Shown here: positions 24,416 through 35,780 of the stretch, in pieces | Numbering within the stretch: the stretch's first letter is position 1 | Layout: every line of letters starts with the position of its first letter | Assembly (NCBI RefSeq): GCF_009653635.1 | Contig: NZ_PPFD01000007.1 | Coordinates: 186,974-250,973, forward strand | DNA from: Endozoicomonas sp. OPT23 | GTDB lineage: Bacteria > Pseudomonadota > Gammaproteobacteria > Pseudomonadales > Endozoicomonadaceae | DNA: 64,000 nucleotides | Reading direction: 5' to 3' | The notes under the pieces: model-generated | Told to the model about the DNA's origin: nothing | Databases searched by the model: none | Seen by the model: only the letters and a program-made list of their open reading frames with translations | Position numbers and translations under genes: made by a program

Positions 24416-25265
24416 ACTGTTTGCTTTGCTGCCAGTAAGCTTCCATCTCATCCAGAGTCAGCTGCTGAAAGCTTTCTCCGTTAGCTTCAGCCAGCGTTTC
24501 CATGACCCGGAACCGGCCTTCAAACTTATTGTTAGCCTGTCGCATAGCCATATCCGGATCAACTTTTAAGTGTCGCGCCAGATTGACGCAGGAGAACAAC
24601 AGGTCGCCAATTTCTTCTGAAATGCGCTGCTGGCTTTCCTGATCAGCGACAGCGTCTCTTACTTCCTGAATCTCTTCCTGAATTTTGTCAATAACAGGCA
24701 GTAACTCGCCCCAGTCAAATCCGACCTTTGTGGCTGCTTTTTGCAGTTTGTAGGCGCGAGAGAGCGATGGCAGAGAGTCCGGAAGTTTGTCAGGCATCGC
24801 AGAAACAGACTGCGTCTGCCCTTTATCCTGTTTTTCTTTCTGTTTGATCGCCTGCCAGCTGTCGATTACCTGATCAGACGTTGTAGCATCATCCTTTGAG
24901 CGTACTGATTCAAGGGTACCATCCGGGAAAACATGAGGGTGTCGTCTGATCATTTTTTCAAGCAAGCCATTAGCCACCTGATCGAAATCAAACAGATCTT
25001 CTTCATTGGCCATCTGTGCGTGAAAAACCACCTGAAACAGCAGGTCACCCAGCTCTTCACGCAGATTATCCATATCGTTATTGGCAATGGCTTCAAGCAC
25101 CTCACAGGTTTCTTCCAGGGTGAAAGGTGCAATGGTTCTGAAGTCCTGTTTCACATCCCAGGGGCAACCGGTTTCCGGATCCCTGAGGCGATTCATCATA
25201 TAGAGCAGCTTATCCATACTGCTCTTATCGTTTAATGAATGTTCAGCCGACGTCGGATCAGTCAT
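24414..25265 (-). CDS. mazG: Nucleoside triphosphate pyrophosphohydrolase MazG
   Basis: House-cleaning NTP pyrophosphatase hydrolysing (d)NTPs to NMP and PPi, 283 residues. It has the tandem MazG layout: first metal-binding cluster EETCEVLEAI and REELGDLLFQ (about 50-82), second EEIQEV and EEIGDLLFSCVN (about 195-225). The N-terminus has the CPWDVKQ motif. The start overlaps the relA stop by four bases (ATGA), so it is cotranslated with relA, a pairing known in many gammaproteobacteria and linked to ppGpp-related nucleotide balance. Confidence 0.94.
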   Translation of the reverse strand: MTDPTSAEHSLNDKSSMDKLLYMMNRLRDPETGCPWDVKQDFRTIAPFTLEETCEVLEAIANNDMDNLREELGDLLFQVVFHAQMANEEDLFDFDQVANGLLEKMIRRHPHVFPDGTLESVRSKDDATTSDQVIDSWQAIKQKEKQDKGQTQSVSAMPDKLPDSLPSLSRAYKLQKAATKVGFDWGELLPVIDKIQEEIQEVRDAVADQESQQRISEEIGDLLFSCVNLARHLKVDPDMAMRQANNKFEGRFRVMETLAEANGESFQQLTLDEMEAYWQQSKQ

Positions 25266-27508
25266 GTCCGCTCCTTGCGGTTACGAACGGCCTGAATAAC
25301 ATTGGACAGCTGATCAATTTTTGTCAGTGTCGTACTTAACTGCTGCAAACTGGTCACTTCCACAGTAAGCACCATGGTCGCCGTGTTTTCTTCCTTGCTG
25401 GTACGGGTCAGCAGAGACACCACATTCACTTTTTCGTTGGCTAACACCGTAGTGATATCACGAATCAGACCTGAACGATCATAAGCGGTAACCCGCACTT
25501 CAACCGGATAGGCGTATTCGGGAGAATGTCCCCAGCTAACCTCAATCAGACGTTCCGGTTCTGTTTCCTGAAGATTCAGCGCATTACTGCAGTCTTCCCG
25601 GTGAATAGTAACGCCACGACCAACAGTGATATAGCCGATAATGGAATCACCCGGCACCGGATGACAGCAACCCGCCATTTGCGTCAACAGATTACCAACA
25701 CCATCAATAGTAATAGTGCTATCCGACTGTTTTTCCTGACGAGGACGAGTCCGAACCTTGAACTCTTCCTCTTCCTCCGGTTCCATCTGACGTTGAGCCA
25801 GAGAGATCGCCTGAGTTACACGATAGTCGCCCGCACCGATAGCAGCGTACATGTCGTCCATTTCCTTGAACGGCGTGTTAGGCAGGAGCACAGGGAAATC
25901 AACGCCAACCAGCGCCAGACGTTTCAGCTCTGCGTCCAGCTGAGCTTTACCATCAATAATATTGGAGTCACGATCCTGCTTTTTCAGCCAGCTGGTAATC
26001 TTGGCTCTTGCTCTGTTCGTCGTGACATAACCCAGATCCGGGTTCAACCAGTCACGGCTTGGATGAGCATTAGGTGAAGTAAGAATTTCCACCTGATCAC
26101 CGGTTTTAAGGGTATGGTTCAGCGGAACGATACGGCCTGCAACCTTGGCTCCGCGACACTTCTGCCCAACTTCCGAGTGAATACGGAAAGCAAAATCAAT
26201 CGGCGTTGCGCCCACAGCCAGATCGACAACGTGACCAGCCTTGGTAAAGACATAAATACGATCCGGCTCAATATCGGTACGCCACTCTTCGGCAATACCA
26301 CCAAGATCGCCCAGCTCTTCATGCCATTCCATGACGTTACGAAGCCAGTTCAGTTTCTCTTCGTAGCTGTCACTCTTGGTATTAACGTCAGTGCCCTTGT
26401 ACTTCCAGTGCGCACAAACACCCAGCTCGGCTTCTTCGTGCATATTCTCAGTACGAATCTGCACTTCCAGCGTTTTACCCTCAGGGCCAAACACGGCAGT
26501 GTGAAGAGAGCGATAGCCGTTTTCTTTTGGGGTCGCTACATAGTCATCAAATTCCTGGGGAATATGATTGTAGAGCGAATGAACAACACCCAGCGCCGCA
26601 TAACAATCACGGACTTCTTTGGTGATAACCCGAAAAGCTCGGATATCATAAAGGTCACGAAAATCCAGCCCCTTGCGCTTCATTTTGCGCCAGATACTGT
26701 AGATGTGCTTGGCGCGACCGTAGACCTGACCGTCAATATTGGCTTCTGCCATTGAGGCCTTAAGCTGCTCCACCACGCCATCGATATATTGGGTTCGGTC
26801 TGTCCGCTTTTCGTCGAGCAGGCGGGCTATCTTTTTATAGTCCTGAGGGTTCAGGTAGCGGAAAGACAGATCTTCCAGTTCCCACTTGATATAACCAATG
26901 CCCAGACGGTGTGCCAATGGCGCATAGATTTCAAAGACTTCCCGCGCAACACGACGACGCTTGTCTTTATCCGCATCTTTCAAGGCACGAATAGCGCAGG
27001 TACGCTCTGCCAGTTTCAACAGTGCTACTCGAACATCGTCGATAATGGACACCAGCATCTTACGGACTTTTTCCAGCTGATCCTGTGACTGATCCAATAC
27101 ATTGGTGCGGGCCGGGTTCAGCAGGGTACTGATGGCAGCCATGCCCTGAACGTCTTTGATCAGGTGAGCAACGGTACCGCCAAACTGCTCTTCTACAGTT
27201 TTCATGGGCAGCTTGCGTTCACGCACAGCGCGATAAAGCGCCGCAGCCACCAGTGAATCAGAGTCCAACTTCAGCTCAGCCAGTATCTCAACCATCTCCA
27301 AACCGGTACGGAAACAGCCAGGCCCGGTTGGCCAGACGGTTTCAGCCTGCAGCCTGGCTTCATCTTCTACATGCTGGCTCAATTCACAGGCTTTACGCAG
27401 ACGGTCGGTATCAGTGACACCAAAAGAGTCCGAAAGCCGCTGTAACCAGGCCTTCAGATCGACGGAACCGTCGTAACGTATGGGGTGATCTTCTCTTACC
27501 TTAACCAT
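25262..27508 (-). CDS. relA: GTP pyrophosphokinase RelA (ppGpp synthetase I)
   Basis: Ribosome-associated alarmone synthetase, 748 residues. The N-terminal hydrolase-like domain is degenerate: the HD metal-binding pair of Rel/SpoT is replaced in AAALYRAVRER (about residue 86). The synthetase domain carries E319-F-D-D322 (QEFDDYVATPKENGYRS), the EXDD signature of monofunctional RelA. TGS (about 410-470), a Cys-His conserved region (CCHPVPGD, HREDCSN) and a C-terminal ACT domain follow. It is therefore predicted to be synthesis-only. It lies in the cysM-rlmD-relA-mazG order found in pseudomonads. Confidence 0.96.
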   Translation of the reverse strand: MVKVREDHPIRYDGSVDLKAWLQRLSDSFGVTDTDRLRKACELSQHVEDEARLQAETVWPTGPGCFRTGLEMVEILAELKLDSDSLVAAALYRAVRERKLPMKTVEEQFGGTVAHLIKDVQGMAAISTLLNPARTNVLDQSQDQLEKVRKMLVSIIDDVRVALLKLAERTCAIRALKDADKDKRRRVAREVFEIYAPLAHRLGIGYIKWELEDLSFRYLNPQDYKKIARLLDEKRTDRTQYIDGVVEQLKASMAEANIDGQVYGRAKHIYSIWRKMKRKGLDFRDLYDIRAFRVITKEVRDCYAALGVVHSLYNHIPQEFDDYVATPKENGYRSLHTAVFGPEGKTLEVQIRTENMHEEAELGVCAHWKYKGTDVNTKSDSYEEKLNWLRNVMEWHEELGDLGGIAEEWRTDIEPDRIYVFTKAGHVVDLAVGATPIDFAFRIHSEVGQKCRGAKVAGRIVPLNHTLKTGDQVEILTSPNAHPSRDWLNPDLGYVTTNRARAKITSWLKKQDRDSNIIDGKAQLDAELKRLALVGVDFPVLLPNTPFKEMDDMYAAIGAGDYRVTQAISLAQRQMEPEEEEEFKVRTRPRQEKQSDSTITIDGVGNLLTQMAGCCHPVPGDSIIGYITVGRGVTIHREDCSNALNLQETEPERLIEVSWGHSPEYAYPVEVRVTAYDRSGLIRDITTVLANEKVNVVSLLTRTSKEENTATMVLTVEVTSLQQLSTTLTKIDQLSNVIQAVRNRKERT

Positions 27509-27701
27509 GTAAGCTTTCCATTCTCAAATACCTTTAGCATCCATTCCGGCTGATAACCATGTCAGCAACCAACAATGAGCGCTGATCGAGATCCTGTAAC
27601 TTGCAAAAATCATGACAGCTCCATCACTCTCGGTTTAGAAGCCAGTCATGATCAAAAAACAACCTGAGCTGATAATGGGTAAAACGGTTAGGTTAATACC
27701 T

Positions 27702-29063
27702 TCAGCCTTTAATGAACAGTGCCATGGACTCAACGTGACCGGTCTGGGGAAACATATCCATCACCCCCAGCCTTTGCAGTTTGTAGCCCTGCTCTGCCAG
27801 TACACCTGCATCCCGAGCCAGAGTGGCAGGGTTACAAGAGATATAGAGTACTTTATCGGGTATCCGATCGGCCATCTGCTCTATGATCTCTTTAGCACCC
27901 GCCCTTGGTGGATCCAGTACCAGTGCATCATATTGGTTCAGCAACCAGTCATTGCCTTTTTTACTGCCCTCAATCAGTGCAGCCAGGTCAGCCTGATAAA
28001 ACGCTGTGTTTTCGATAGCATTCAGGCTGGCATTAAAGGCTGCTCGCTCAACCGAGGCAGTGCTGCCTTCTACACCCACTACATGACCCGCTTTACGAGC
28101 CATAGCCAGTGTGAAGTTGCCCAGCCCGCAGAACAGGTCCAATACCTTGTCAGACGCTTTCAGCTCCAGCCAGTCAACGGCCTGAAGAATCATCTGACGG
28201 TTGATTTGCCAGTTAACTTGAGTGAAGTCCACAGGGCGGAACTGAAGTTTTAAATCAAATTCAGGCAGGGTGTTATAGAGCCAGGGATCATCAGACGGTG
28301 AGTAAAGGCAGCTGATGTGATCAGGTTGTGGCTGAAGATAGAACGGCAGCTGCTGATCCTTAGCGAAGGTAGCCAGCTTACCCTGATCCTCAGCAGAAAG
28401 AGGCTTTATATGCCTGAACAGTACCGCTCTGCCACTGTCTGCCTGTATCAGCTCTACATGACTGACGGCTGTTTTCTTATCCAGTGTCTGCAATAAACTC
28501 TTAATTAGAGGCAGTAATGGCTGTAAAGGTTCCACCAGTACCGGACATTCCCTGATATCAATAATCTGCTTGCTCTGCTGCTGTCGGAAACCGAATTGCA
28601 GCTGATTATTACGCCAGATCATGGAGAGTCGACAACGATGACGATAGCCATAAGGCGTGGAAACCAGAGGATCAGACAAGGTTGCCGGTGTCAGACTTGA
28701 GAAACGGCGCAACTGATCGAGAACAATGCTCTGTTTACCCTGCAGCTGTCCCTCGTGACTCCAGTATTGAAGGCTGCAACCGCCACACTGCTTAAAATGG
28801 GGACACGGAGGCTCAACCCTGTCAGTTGAAGGTTGCTCGACCGAAACAACTTCGGCACTGGTAAAGCGGCGTTTATCTTCAGTGACTCGAATCGACACTT
28901 TTTCCTGAGGCAGAGCACCACTGATAAAAATGGTTTTACCGTGCTGTTTAGCCAGTCCACGACCGTCGTGGGAGAGCCCATGCACTTCAACTCCTCCAAC
29001 GACTCCTTTTACTACCCCTCCTACTACGCGGCTCTTGCCTGGAGAAGTTCTTCTGGATCGCAT
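27702..29063 (-). CDS. rlmD: 23S rRNA m5U1939 methyltransferase RlmD
   Basis: SAM-dependent RNA methyltransferase of the RumA family, 453 residues. It has an N-terminal TRAM domain, an iron-sulfur motif CPHFKQCGGC with a further Cys near 170 (IRECPVL), the SAM motif LDLFCGLGNFTL, and the catalytic Cys in VLYISCNPATLARD after LDPPRAG. The ATG at 29063 follows AAGGA by about nine bases. The N-terminus is longer than in E. coli and has a Val/Gly-rich repeated stretch (VVGGVVKGVVGGVEV) before the TRAM domain. It is cotranscribed between cysM and relA. Confidence 0.94.
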   Translation of the reverse strand: MRSRRTSPGKSRVVGGVVKGVVGGVEVHGLSHDGRGLAKQHGKTIFISGALPQEKVSIRVTEDKRRFTSAEVVSVEQPSTDRVEPPCPHFKQCGGCSLQYWSHEGQLQGKQSIVLDQLRRFSSLTPATLSDPLVSTPYGYRHRCRLSMIWRNNQLQFGFRQQQSKQIIDIRECPVLVEPLQPLLPLIKSLLQTLDKKTAVSHVELIQADSGRAVLFRHIKPLSAEDQGKLATFAKDQQLPFYLQPQPDHISCLYSPSDDPWLYNTLPEFDLKLQFRPVDFTQVNWQINRQMILQAVDWLELKASDKVLDLFCGLGNFTLAMARKAGHVVGVEGSTASVERAAFNASLNAIENTAFYQADLAALIEGSKKGNDWLLNQYDALVLDPPRAGAKEIIEQMADRIPDKVLYISCNPATLARDAGVLAEQGYKLQRLGVMDMFPQTGHVESMALFIKG

Positions 29064-29191
29064 GCAGATGTGTCCTTTACTGGAAAGCGCTGTTGCCAGA
29101 AGCTCTCTGACAACAGTGAAAAATATGGCGGGGAATTATAACCTGCAGAAGTTCAGAATCCAGCGTTCTTTAACTGGACTCTGACTGTGAC

Positions 29192-30085
29192 TTAACCGTT
29201 AAAAACACCTGTAGACAGATAGCGATCACCACGATCACAGATAATGCAGACGATGGTCGCATTCTCTACTTCTTCAGACAGCCTCAGGGCTCCAGCTACA
29301 GCACCACCAGAAGAGACACCACAGAAAATACCTTCCTGTCGCGCCAGAGCTTTCATGGTCTCTTCCGCTTCTTCCTGACCGATGTCCAGGACACGATCAA
29401 CACGACTGCTATCGAAAATCTCCGGCAGGTATTCTTTCGGCCAACGACGTATGCCCGGAATACTGGCACCATCAGCGGGCTGAAGTCCGACAATCTCGAT
29501 ATCCGAATTCTGCTCTTTGAGGTACCGGGACGTGCCCATAATAGTACCTGTCGTCCCCATGGAACTGACAAAATGCGTCACACGACCTTTCGTCTGTTGC
29601 CAGATTTCAGGCCCTGTGCCTTTATAATGTGAAAGAGGGTTATCCTGATTGGCGAACTGATTAAGCACCTTACCTTCACCGGCTTCCTGCAGTTCAAGAG
29701 CCAGATCTCTCGCGCCTTCCATACCGGATTCCTTGGTCACCAGTTTTAGCTCTGCACCATAGGCTGTCATAGCCGCACGACGCTCTTCACTCATGTGATC
29801 AGGCATGATCAAAATCATGCGATAGCCTTTGATCGCAGCCGCCATGGCCAAAGCAATACCGGTATTGCCGGAAGTGGCTTCGATCAGGGTATCTCCGGGC
29901 TGAATACGACCACTGGCTTCCGCTTCAATTATCATGGACAAGGCGGGCCGGTCTTTGACAGAACCTGCCGGGTTATTACCTTCCAGCTTCAGAAGAATGG
30001 TATTACTGCTGTTCGAGGCAAGACGCTGCAACCGCACAACCGGAGTGTTACCGATCAGGGCTTCAATAGTAGGGTAATCCGTCAT
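29192..30085 (-). CDS. cysM: Cysteine synthase B (O-acetylserine sulfhydrylase)
   Basis: PLP enzyme forming cysteine (or S-sulfocysteine from thiosulfate) from O-acetylserine, 297 residues. The Schiff-base lysine is K44 in AGSVKDRPA. The substrate/PLP loop TSGNTGIALA and the phosphate-binding SMGTTGTIMG loop are present. The short length and EGNNPAGSVKDR favour CysM over CysK. It is first in the minus-strand cysM-rlmD-relA-mazG run and divergent from barA (90 bp apart). Confidence 0.93.
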   Translation of the reverse strand: MTDYPTIEALIGNTPVVRLQRLASNSSNTILLKLEGNNPAGSVKDRPALSMIIEAEASGRIQPGDTLIEATSGNTGIALAMAAAIKGYRMILIMPDHMSEERRAAMTAYGAELKLVTKESGMEGARDLALELQEAGEGKVLNQFANQDNPLSHYKGTGPEIWQQTKGRVTHFVSSMGTTGTIMGTSRYLKEQNSDIEIVGLQPADGASIPGIRRWPKEYLPEIFDSSRVDRVLDIGQEEAEETMKALARQEGIFCGVSSGGAVAGALRLSEEVENATIVCIICDRGDRYLSTGVFNG

Positions 30086-30175
30086 GTACTTATAACCAGA
30101 ACTTCCAAAAGACGTGTTTAACTCTTATTATCTCCAAGGATAAAGGATTGCCCTCTTCTCTGCACAGTTAATACT

Positions 30176-32935
30176 ATGAAAAACACCACACAGGCGGTTA
30201 AGCGCCGGATCATGTTACTGGCCTACCTGCCTGGCGCATTGATCTCGATTATGATGTGCAGCTTGTATCTGTGCGCCCGTTTTGCCGAACTGGATCAGAA
30301 CCTTGCCAGCAAGGCAGAAGATACTGCCCAGCGAATGGCGACTCTGGTCGTTTTCACCATGGAAACCGGCTTTAAAGACAGTACTCAGGATCTTGCCAGC
30401 CAACTACTGGAAGACAGTGAAATTCGCGCTGTTAACCTGCTGGATGAAAAAGGGCTTGAGTGCCTGCATGCTGGCCCTAAAATGCTGTCTATTACTGGTG
30501 ACCAACCACTGCCGGAACGAATTAGCATTTACTCCGGTGAAAACTCGTTACGAGCTATTGCGCCTGTCATCAACACCAGTTCAGGCTCTGTCAATATTAC
30601 TGGCTGGGTGCAGGTAGAGCTGACTTATGCTGAAATAAGGCTGCAAAAGTACCGTGCCATGTTGCTGGCAATTCTCGCATTAACCTTTACTCTGGTCCTG
30701 GCCTATTCCCTCTGCCTGAAACTCTGTCGTTATATTCTCTCGCCACTGGCAGACATTACCCAGAATATTCGGGAAATAGATCTGTCCGGACTTGAAAGCA
30801 CTCAGCTCAACAGCAATTCCGAGCAGCTTTACTCAGGCCTCGAAAACGCGATTAACCTGATGCTGGCACGAATCTCACAATCCTGGTACGACCTGCAACG
30901 CAACATTGATCTTTCGACAGAAGAACTTCAGGAAACACTGGAAACCATTGAAGTTCAGAACGTAGAACTGGACCTTGCCAGAAAAGAGGCTCAGGAGGCC
31001 AGTCGAAGCAAGAGTGAATTTCTGGCCAATATGAGCCACGAAATCAGAACACCACTGAATGGTATATCCGGTTACACCAACTTACTGCTTGAGTCTGATT
31101 TAAAACCTCAGCAGCGGGATTATATGAGTACCATCGAGAAATCAGCCCAGGGGCTGATGACCATGCTCAATGATATTCTTGATTTTTCCCGTATCGAAGC
31201 CGGCAAGCTGGAACTTGATAATCAACGAGTCTGCCTGCGGGAAGTGATTGATGATTCACTGGCGATTATGGCACCCGCTGCTCATCAAAAATCTCTGGAA
31301 CTGGTCAGTTTTTTCTACGAAGAAACCCCGGAAGAGATTCTTGCGGATAAGCAGCGTCTTTCCCAGATTCTGATCAACCTGGTCAGCAATGCCGTCAAGT
31401 TCACCAGCACAGGCAGTGTTGCCGTCAGGGTTATGCTCGAGAATACTGACGAGCATGGTATTCACACACTGAAGTTTACCGTTACCGATACCGGCACGGG
31501 TCTAACCCCCGAACAACACTCCCGTATTTTCAAAGCGTTTTCTCAAGCTGACTCAAGTCGTACTCGTCAAGCTGGCGGTACAGGTCTGGGGCTGGCTATC
31601 AGTAAAAGCCTCGTTGAACAGATGAACGGCGAAATCGGTCTGGATTCTGACCTGGGAAGAGGCTCGGTATTCTGGTTTACCATACGTACACGACTGGCCG
31701 ACAGCAGTTCCGAGCACAAGCAATTAAAGGCCCCCTTCAAGCAAGTACTGCTCTGCGAACCCCAGGAACTGACACGTCTCTCTATCGGTCATCAGCTCCA
31801 GCACCTGGGTTTACAAATCAACCAGTTTGATCATTTCACCAGCCTTGAAAGCCACGTTCAGAAGAACACGACGCCTCAGCTGATCTTGTTAGGCCAGGGT
31901 GAGGAAAACCTGATCCAGACCTTAAGCCAGGCAAAGAGCATGAGTCAGGCGTGCCCAATCCTTGTTTTAGCTCTTGCCCACGAGCACAATCATTACCCGG
32001 AAAGCCTGCCAGACAATGTTCACCCATTATTAAAACCACTGTCGTTTAATAAACTGAAGAGAACTCTCGAACAGCTATCCAGTCACAAGCAGGTTCAGAC
32101 AGTCGCTGCCAATCTCCCGGTTAACTATCAGTTCACCAAAAAACTGGAGATACTGGCAGTAGACGACCACCCGGTAAACCTTAAACTGCTGGCAACCATT
32201 CTCAACAACCTGGAATTATCCGTCAGTACCGCCAGCGATGGTTTCCAGGCACTGGAACTGTGTAAATCAAAACAGTTTGACCTGATTCTGATGGACGTAC
32301 AGATGCCGGGCAAAGATGGTCTGAAAACCACTCAGGAAATACGCCAGATCAACAATGTTTACGCCAAAACCCCGGTTATAGCCATTACTGCCCACGCACT
32401 GCCCGAAGAGCGCAAGCAGATTCTGCAAAGTGGCATGGATGACTATATGACCAAGCCGGTTAACAAAAAACAACTGATCAATACCATCAGCCACTGGACA
32501 GGCAGCCGGATTGAAAATCAGAATCAGTCCCAGATAAAAAACCTTTCAACGGATAAATCGAGTCCTATTGATCTTGCCGCAAGCATTAAGCTGACAGGAG
32601 GCAATCGTGAACTGGCAGAAGAAATGCTGGGTATGATGCTCAGTGCTTTGCCTGATGACTTACGAATCATTACCGGAAGTTTTCAGGAGGGAGATCAAAA
32701 AGCATTATTAGAGCGGGTTCATCGATTGCATGGAGCCTGCCAATATTGTGCAGCTCCTGAATTAAAGCAGGCCTGTTACACGCTGGAAAACAGTCTCAAG
32801 AAGGTCGATAGCCTTAACTCACCTGCACTTCAGCAACAGGTAAAAAAGGTGGCTAAAGCCATAATTCGACTCATCGAATGGCAAAAAAAGCGCAGCGACA
32901 AAGCCAGAAAAGATCAGCCAGAACTGACTGGATAA
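30176..32935 (+). CDS. barA: Hybrid sensor histidine kinase BarA/GacS
   Basis: Tripartite membrane sensor kinase, 919 residues (E. coli BarA 918), controlling the response regulator UvrY/GacA and through it CsrB-type small RNAs. Domain order: membrane helix about 12-34, periplasmic domain to 158, second helix about 160-182, HAMP, coiled coil, HisKA with His288 in [12 protein letters not shown], HATPase, a degenerate receiver-like segment (about 515-630), receiver with Asp707 in [10 protein letters not shown], and HPt with His849 in VHRLHGAC. The GacA/UvrY gene is not in the window. It is placed next to cysM as gacS is in pseudomonads. Confidence 0.94.
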   Translation: MKNTTQAVKRRIMLLAYLPGALISIMMCSLYLCARFAELDQNLASKAEDTAQRMATLVVFTMETGFKDSTQDLASQLLEDSEIRAVNLLDEKGLECLHAGPKMLSITGDQPLPERISIYSGENSLRAIAPVINTSSGSVNITGWVQVELTYAEIRLQKYRAMLLAILALTFTLVLAYSLCLKLCRYILSPLADITQNIREIDLSGLESTQLNSNSEQLYSGLENAINLMLARISQSWYDLQRNIDLSTEELQETLETIEVQNVELDLARKEAQEASRSKSEFLANMSHEIRTPLNGISGYTNLLLESDLKPQQRDYMSTIEKSAQGLMTMLNDILDFSRIEAGKLELDNQRVCLREVIDDSLAIMAPAAHQKSLELVSFFYEETPEEILADKQRLSQILINLVSNAVKFTSTGSVAVRVMLENTDEHGIHTLKFTVTDTGTGLTPEQHSRIFKAFSQADSSRTRQAGGTGLGLAISKSLVEQMNGEIGLDSDLGRGSVFWFTIRTRLADSSSEHKQLKAPFKQVLLCEPQELTRLSIGHQLQHLGLQINQFDHFTSLESHVQKNTTPQLILLGQGEENLIQTLSQAKSMSQACPILVLALAHEHNHYPESLPDNVHPLLKPLSFNKLKRTLEQLSSHKQVQTVAANLPVNYQFTKKLEILAVDDHPVNLKLLATILNNLELSVSTASDGFQALELCKSKQFDLILMDVQMPGKDGLKTTQEIRQINNVYAKTPVIAITAHALPEERKQILQSGMDDYMTKPVNKKQLINTISHWTGSRIENQNQSQIKNLSTDKSSPIDLAASIKLTGGNRELAEEMLGMMLSALPDDLRIITGSFQEGDQKALLERVHRLHGACQYCAAPELKQACYTLENSLKKVDSLNSPALQQQVKKVAKAIIRLIEWQKKRSDKARKDQPELTG

Positions 32936-32943
32936 AGGTAGCG

Positions 32944-33008
32944 ACGGGTATTTATTTCAACCTGCTTCATTTAAACGAATGAGCTGGACTATAAATACCC
33001 GTTTTTTT
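32944..33008 (+). terminator. Intrinsic terminator after barA
   Basis: ACGGGTATTTAT (32944-32955) pairs with ATAAATACCCGT (32991-33002), followed by TTTTTTT. The 35-base loop can itself fold through cttcatt/aatgag, giving a branched structure. It ends just before the convergent acpS stop. Confidence 0.88.
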
Positions 33009-33017
33009 ACAGCGTGA

Positions 33018-33395
33018 TCAGTTTATTTCAAGCACGACAAAAGCGACAGCAGAGTCAACCTCATCAGAAAGACTCAAGTGAATCGCTGAGATCCCACGCT
33101 CTTCCTGCAAAGCTCCAGCATTACCAAGAAAAGTCATCAAAGGAGCACCCGCTTCATTATTGCTCACCTCCAGATCCTGAAAGCTTACCTTACCGATCCC
33201 AGTCCCCAATGCTTTTGAAGCGGCCTCTTTGGCAGCGAATCGCTTGGCCAGCCATGAGGCTTTTAAACCTGACTGTTCAAACGTCTGCATTTCTGTTTCT
33301 GTCAGAATTCGACGAGCAAAACGCTCGCCGGATCGATCCAGCGCTTTCTGGATACGATCAATCCTGACGATATCAGTACCAATGCCCGCAATCAT
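33018..33395 (-). CDS. acpS: Holo-[acyl-carrier-protein] synthase
   Basis: Transfers 4'-phosphopantetheine from CoA to apo-ACP, 125 residues. Metal/CoA-binding residues Asp8 (GTDIVRIDR) and Glu57 ([12 protein letters not shown]) are in place. The start overlaps the pdxJ stop by four bases. It is the last gene of the lepB-to-acpS chain, the same order as in E. coli and Pseudomonas. Confidence 0.95.
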   Translation of the reverse strand: MIAGIGTDIVRIDRIQKALDRSGERFARRILTETEMQTFEQSGLKASWLAKRFAAKEAASKALGTGIGKVSFQDLEVSNNEAGAPLMTFLGNAGALQEERGISAIHLSLSDEVDSAVAFVVLEIN

Positions 33396-34138
33396 CGCTT
33401 CTCGGCAGCTCCAAGCATCAGAGCTTTCATCTCTTTTACCGCGTCTTTCAAGCCAGTAAAGAGTGCTCGCGCAATAATTGAATGACCGATATTCAATTCA
33501 TTAATACCAGAAATAGCTGCAATAGGTTCAACGTTTTGATAATTCAGGCCATGACCTGCATTCACAATTAAACCTTTTGACAGGGCAAACTCTGTGGCTT
33601 GTTTAAGGCGATCCAGCTCGTACTGATATTGCTCTGCGGTCTCCGCTTCAGCATAAGCACCGGTGTGTAGTTCAATAACGGGAGCACCTGCCTCAACTGC
33701 TGCTGCAATCTGCTCCTGATCAGGATCAATAAACAGCGATACTTCAGAGCCCGCTTCCGCTAAACGCTCACAGGCGTTCTTGATAGAAGGCAGTTGACCT
33801 GCAACATTAAGACCGCCCTCTGTGGTCAGCTCTTCACGCTTTTCCGGCACCAGACAGACTGCATGAGGTTTTACTTCTTCAGCAATGGCCAGCATTTCTT
33901 CAGTGACCGCCATTTCGAGATTCATTCGAGTCTGCAGAACATCACTCAATATGATGACATCACGATCCTGAATATGACGGCGATCTTCCCGCAAGTGCAG
34001 AGTAATACCATCCGCACCCGCCTGCTCAGCTTCAATAGCCGCCTGCACCGGATCAGGATAATCAATGCCACGAGCCTGTCGTACCGTAGCAATATGGTCG
34101 ATGTTCACACCCAGCAGGATTCTTTTATGAGGAATCAT
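33392..34138 (-). CDS. pdxJ: Pyridoxine 5'-phosphate synthase
   Basis: Condenses 1-deoxyxylulose 5-phosphate with 3-amino-2-oxopropyl phosphate to pyridoxine 5'-phosphate, 248 residues, TIM barrel. The conserved opening [16 protein letters not shown], then [16 protein letters not shown] and the phosphate-binding HGLNYQNV are present. It overlaps recO and acpS by four bases each. Confidence 0.96.
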   Translation of the reverse strand: MIPHKRILLGVNIDHIATVRQARGIDYPDPVQAAIEAEQAGADGITLHLREDRRHIQDRDVIILSDVLQTRMNLEMAVTEEMLAIAEEVKPHAVCLVPEKREELTTEGGLNVAGQLPSIKNACERLAEAGSEVSLFIDPDQEQIAAAVEAGAPVIELHTGAYAEAETAEQYQYELDRLKQATEFALSKGLIVNAGHGLNYQNVEPIAAISGINELNIGHSIIARALFTGLKDAVKEMKALMLGAAEKR

Positions 34139-34851
34139 GACGCTGACTTCTCCTTGGAGCTCGCCCGGAATAGCTCCCGGCTTTTGAATGGTTTATTGCC
34201 CACCAAAGGCAGCAAAGCCCGACGGGTAAATTGTTTATAGCCCTGAAAGTATTCAGGCTGGCTAAAGTCCCTGTTAGCCAGAGCCAGCAATAATGCACCA
34301 GAAAAACAACTTTCTGTAGCTGCATTTTTATACACTGGCAACAGTCCCCGATTAGGACTGAATCTGTAAAAGCAATCCGCAGCCAATGGAACGCCATCGG
34401 CAGCGCTATGCCCAAGGTCTGGCAGATAACCAGTAACCTCAAGTAGTTCCAGCTCAAAAAGCCTCAACACAGGTTCCAGCTGACTGGCTTGCGAGAGCTT
34501 ATCGAGAATCCACTCATAAAGCTCAAATAAACCATCAAGCTGCTGGCCAGGAAGAACCGCTCTTAACATCAGCTCATTAAGATAAAAACCACAATAAAGC
34601 GCTTTACCTGTTAGTTGAACTGAGCGGGATAATTCACTGGAAGTTTGTGACTTCAACTCTCCCCTGCCCCGCCAGCTGACCAGTGAGGAGGTAAAAGGTT
34701 GAATTAAATGAGCGGAACGGGAACGTGTTTTGCGAACACCCTGAACGACCATCGCCACACGACCATGATCTTTCACCAGATATTCTGCAATCACTGAGCG
34801 CTCCTTGTAAGGTCTGCTGTGCAGCAACCAGGCTGCGCTCAGTGTAGTCAT
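34135..34851 (-). CDS. recO: DNA repair protein RecO
   Basis: RecFOR-pathway mediator that helps load RecA on SSB-coated DNA, 238 residues. An N-terminal OB fold ([19 protein letters not shown], then [12 protein letters not shown]) is followed by the helical C-terminal domain. It overlaps the era stop by one base and pdxJ by four. Identification rests on the N-terminal motif and the era-recO-pdxJ order. Confidence 0.92.
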   Translation of the reverse strand: MTTLSAAWLLHSRPYKERSVIAEYLVKDHGRVAMVVQGVRKTRSRSAHLIQPFTSSLVSWRGRGELKSQTSSELSRSVQLTGKALYCGFYLNELMLRAVLPGQQLDGLFELYEWILDKLSQASQLEPVLRLFELELLEVTGYLPDLGHSAADGVPLAADCFYRFSPNRGLLPVYKNAATESCFSGALLLALANRDFSQPEYFQGYKQFTRRALLPLVGNKPFKSRELFRASSKEKSAS

Positions 34852-35780
34852 CAGCTGAAATCGTATCCCAGGCTTTTCAGGGCACGATCATCATCAGACC
34901 AGCCACCTTTAACCTTGACCCAGAGATTCAGCATGATCTTGGAATCAAACATCTTCTCCATATCAAGACGGGCATCCTGACCAATCTGTCTCAAGCGAGA
35001 GCCTTTATCTCCAATCACAATAGCTTTCTGACTTGGACGTTCAACCAGAATCACTGCACTGATGGTCAGCAATGGACCTTTCGGACGCATTTCGTGCTGG
35101 AACTCTTCCACTTCAACGGTCATTTCATAAGGCAGCTCATCACCCAGCTGACGCATGATTTTCTCACGCACCAGTTCAGCCGCCATAAAGCGGGAGCTGC
35201 GGTCAGTGATCTGATCTTCCGGGAAGAAGTGAATACCTTCCGGCATCAGATCATCAATCAGAACTTCCAATTCTTTCAGATTGTGACCATTCAGAGCAGA
35301 CAGAGGCATGATAGCTTTAAAGTCACGTTTGGCGGCAATTTCCTGCAGAAACGGCATCATTTCAGCTTTGTCCTGAACACGGTCTACCTTGTTCAGTGCC
35401 AGAATAACCGGGCATTTCAAATGACTGAGTTTATTCAGAACCAGCTGATCTTCTTCCGTCCACTGCAGACGATCAATCACAAAGACCACTGCATCAATAC
35501 CGGTCAGGGCACTGGTGGCAGCACGGTTCATGTAGCGGTTAATGGCACGCTTTTCGACCTTGTGCATACCCGGAGTATCTACAAAGATCGTCTGGGTATT
35601 GTTTTCAGTCTTGATACCCAGCACCTGGTGGCGGGTAGTCTGCGGACGTCGTGAAGTGATCGACAGCTTCTGACCCAGAATATGGTTCAGCAGGGTCGAT
35701 TTGCCGACATTAGGACGGCCGACAATCGCGACATAGCCACAACGGGTAACATCGGAGGTTTCAGATACTTCTGCGTTCAT
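34851..35780 (-). CDS. era: GTPase Era
   Basis: Essential GTPase for 16S rRNA 3'-end maturation and 30S assembly, 309 residues. G1 is GRPNVGKST (21-29), the G2 region RPQTTRH, G3 DTPGMH and G4 NKVD. The C-terminal KH domain contains the conserved [13 protein letters not shown]. It overlaps rnc by four bases and recO by one, as expected for the rnc-era-recO operon. Confidence 0.96.
   Translation of the reverse strand: MNAEVSETSDVTRCGYVAIVGRPNVGKSTLLNHILGQKLSITSRRPQTTRHQVLGIKTENNTQTIFVDTPGMHKVEKRAINRYMNRAATSALTGIDAVVFVIDRLQWTEEDQLVLNKLSHLKCPVILALNKVDRVQDKAEMMPFLQEIAAKRDFKAIMPLSALNGHNLKELEVLIDDLMPEGIHFFPEDQITDRSSRFMAAELVREKIMRQLGDELPYEMTVEVEEFQHEMRPKGPLLTISAVILVERPSQKAIVIGDKGSRLRQIGQDARLDMEKMFDSKIMLNLWVKVKGGWSDDDRALKSLGYDFS

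Noticed and set aside
25262-27508. RelA as a bifunctional synthetase/hydrolase
   Set aside because: The HD motif is missing and the EXDD signature is present, which marks the synthesis-only type.
29738-29780. Possible tRNA-like or T-loop sequences such as ggttcaattg at 39741
   Set aside because: An isolated GGTTCAA-type string near lepA has no acceptor stem or anticodon arm around it; no complete cloverleaf was found anywhere in the window.
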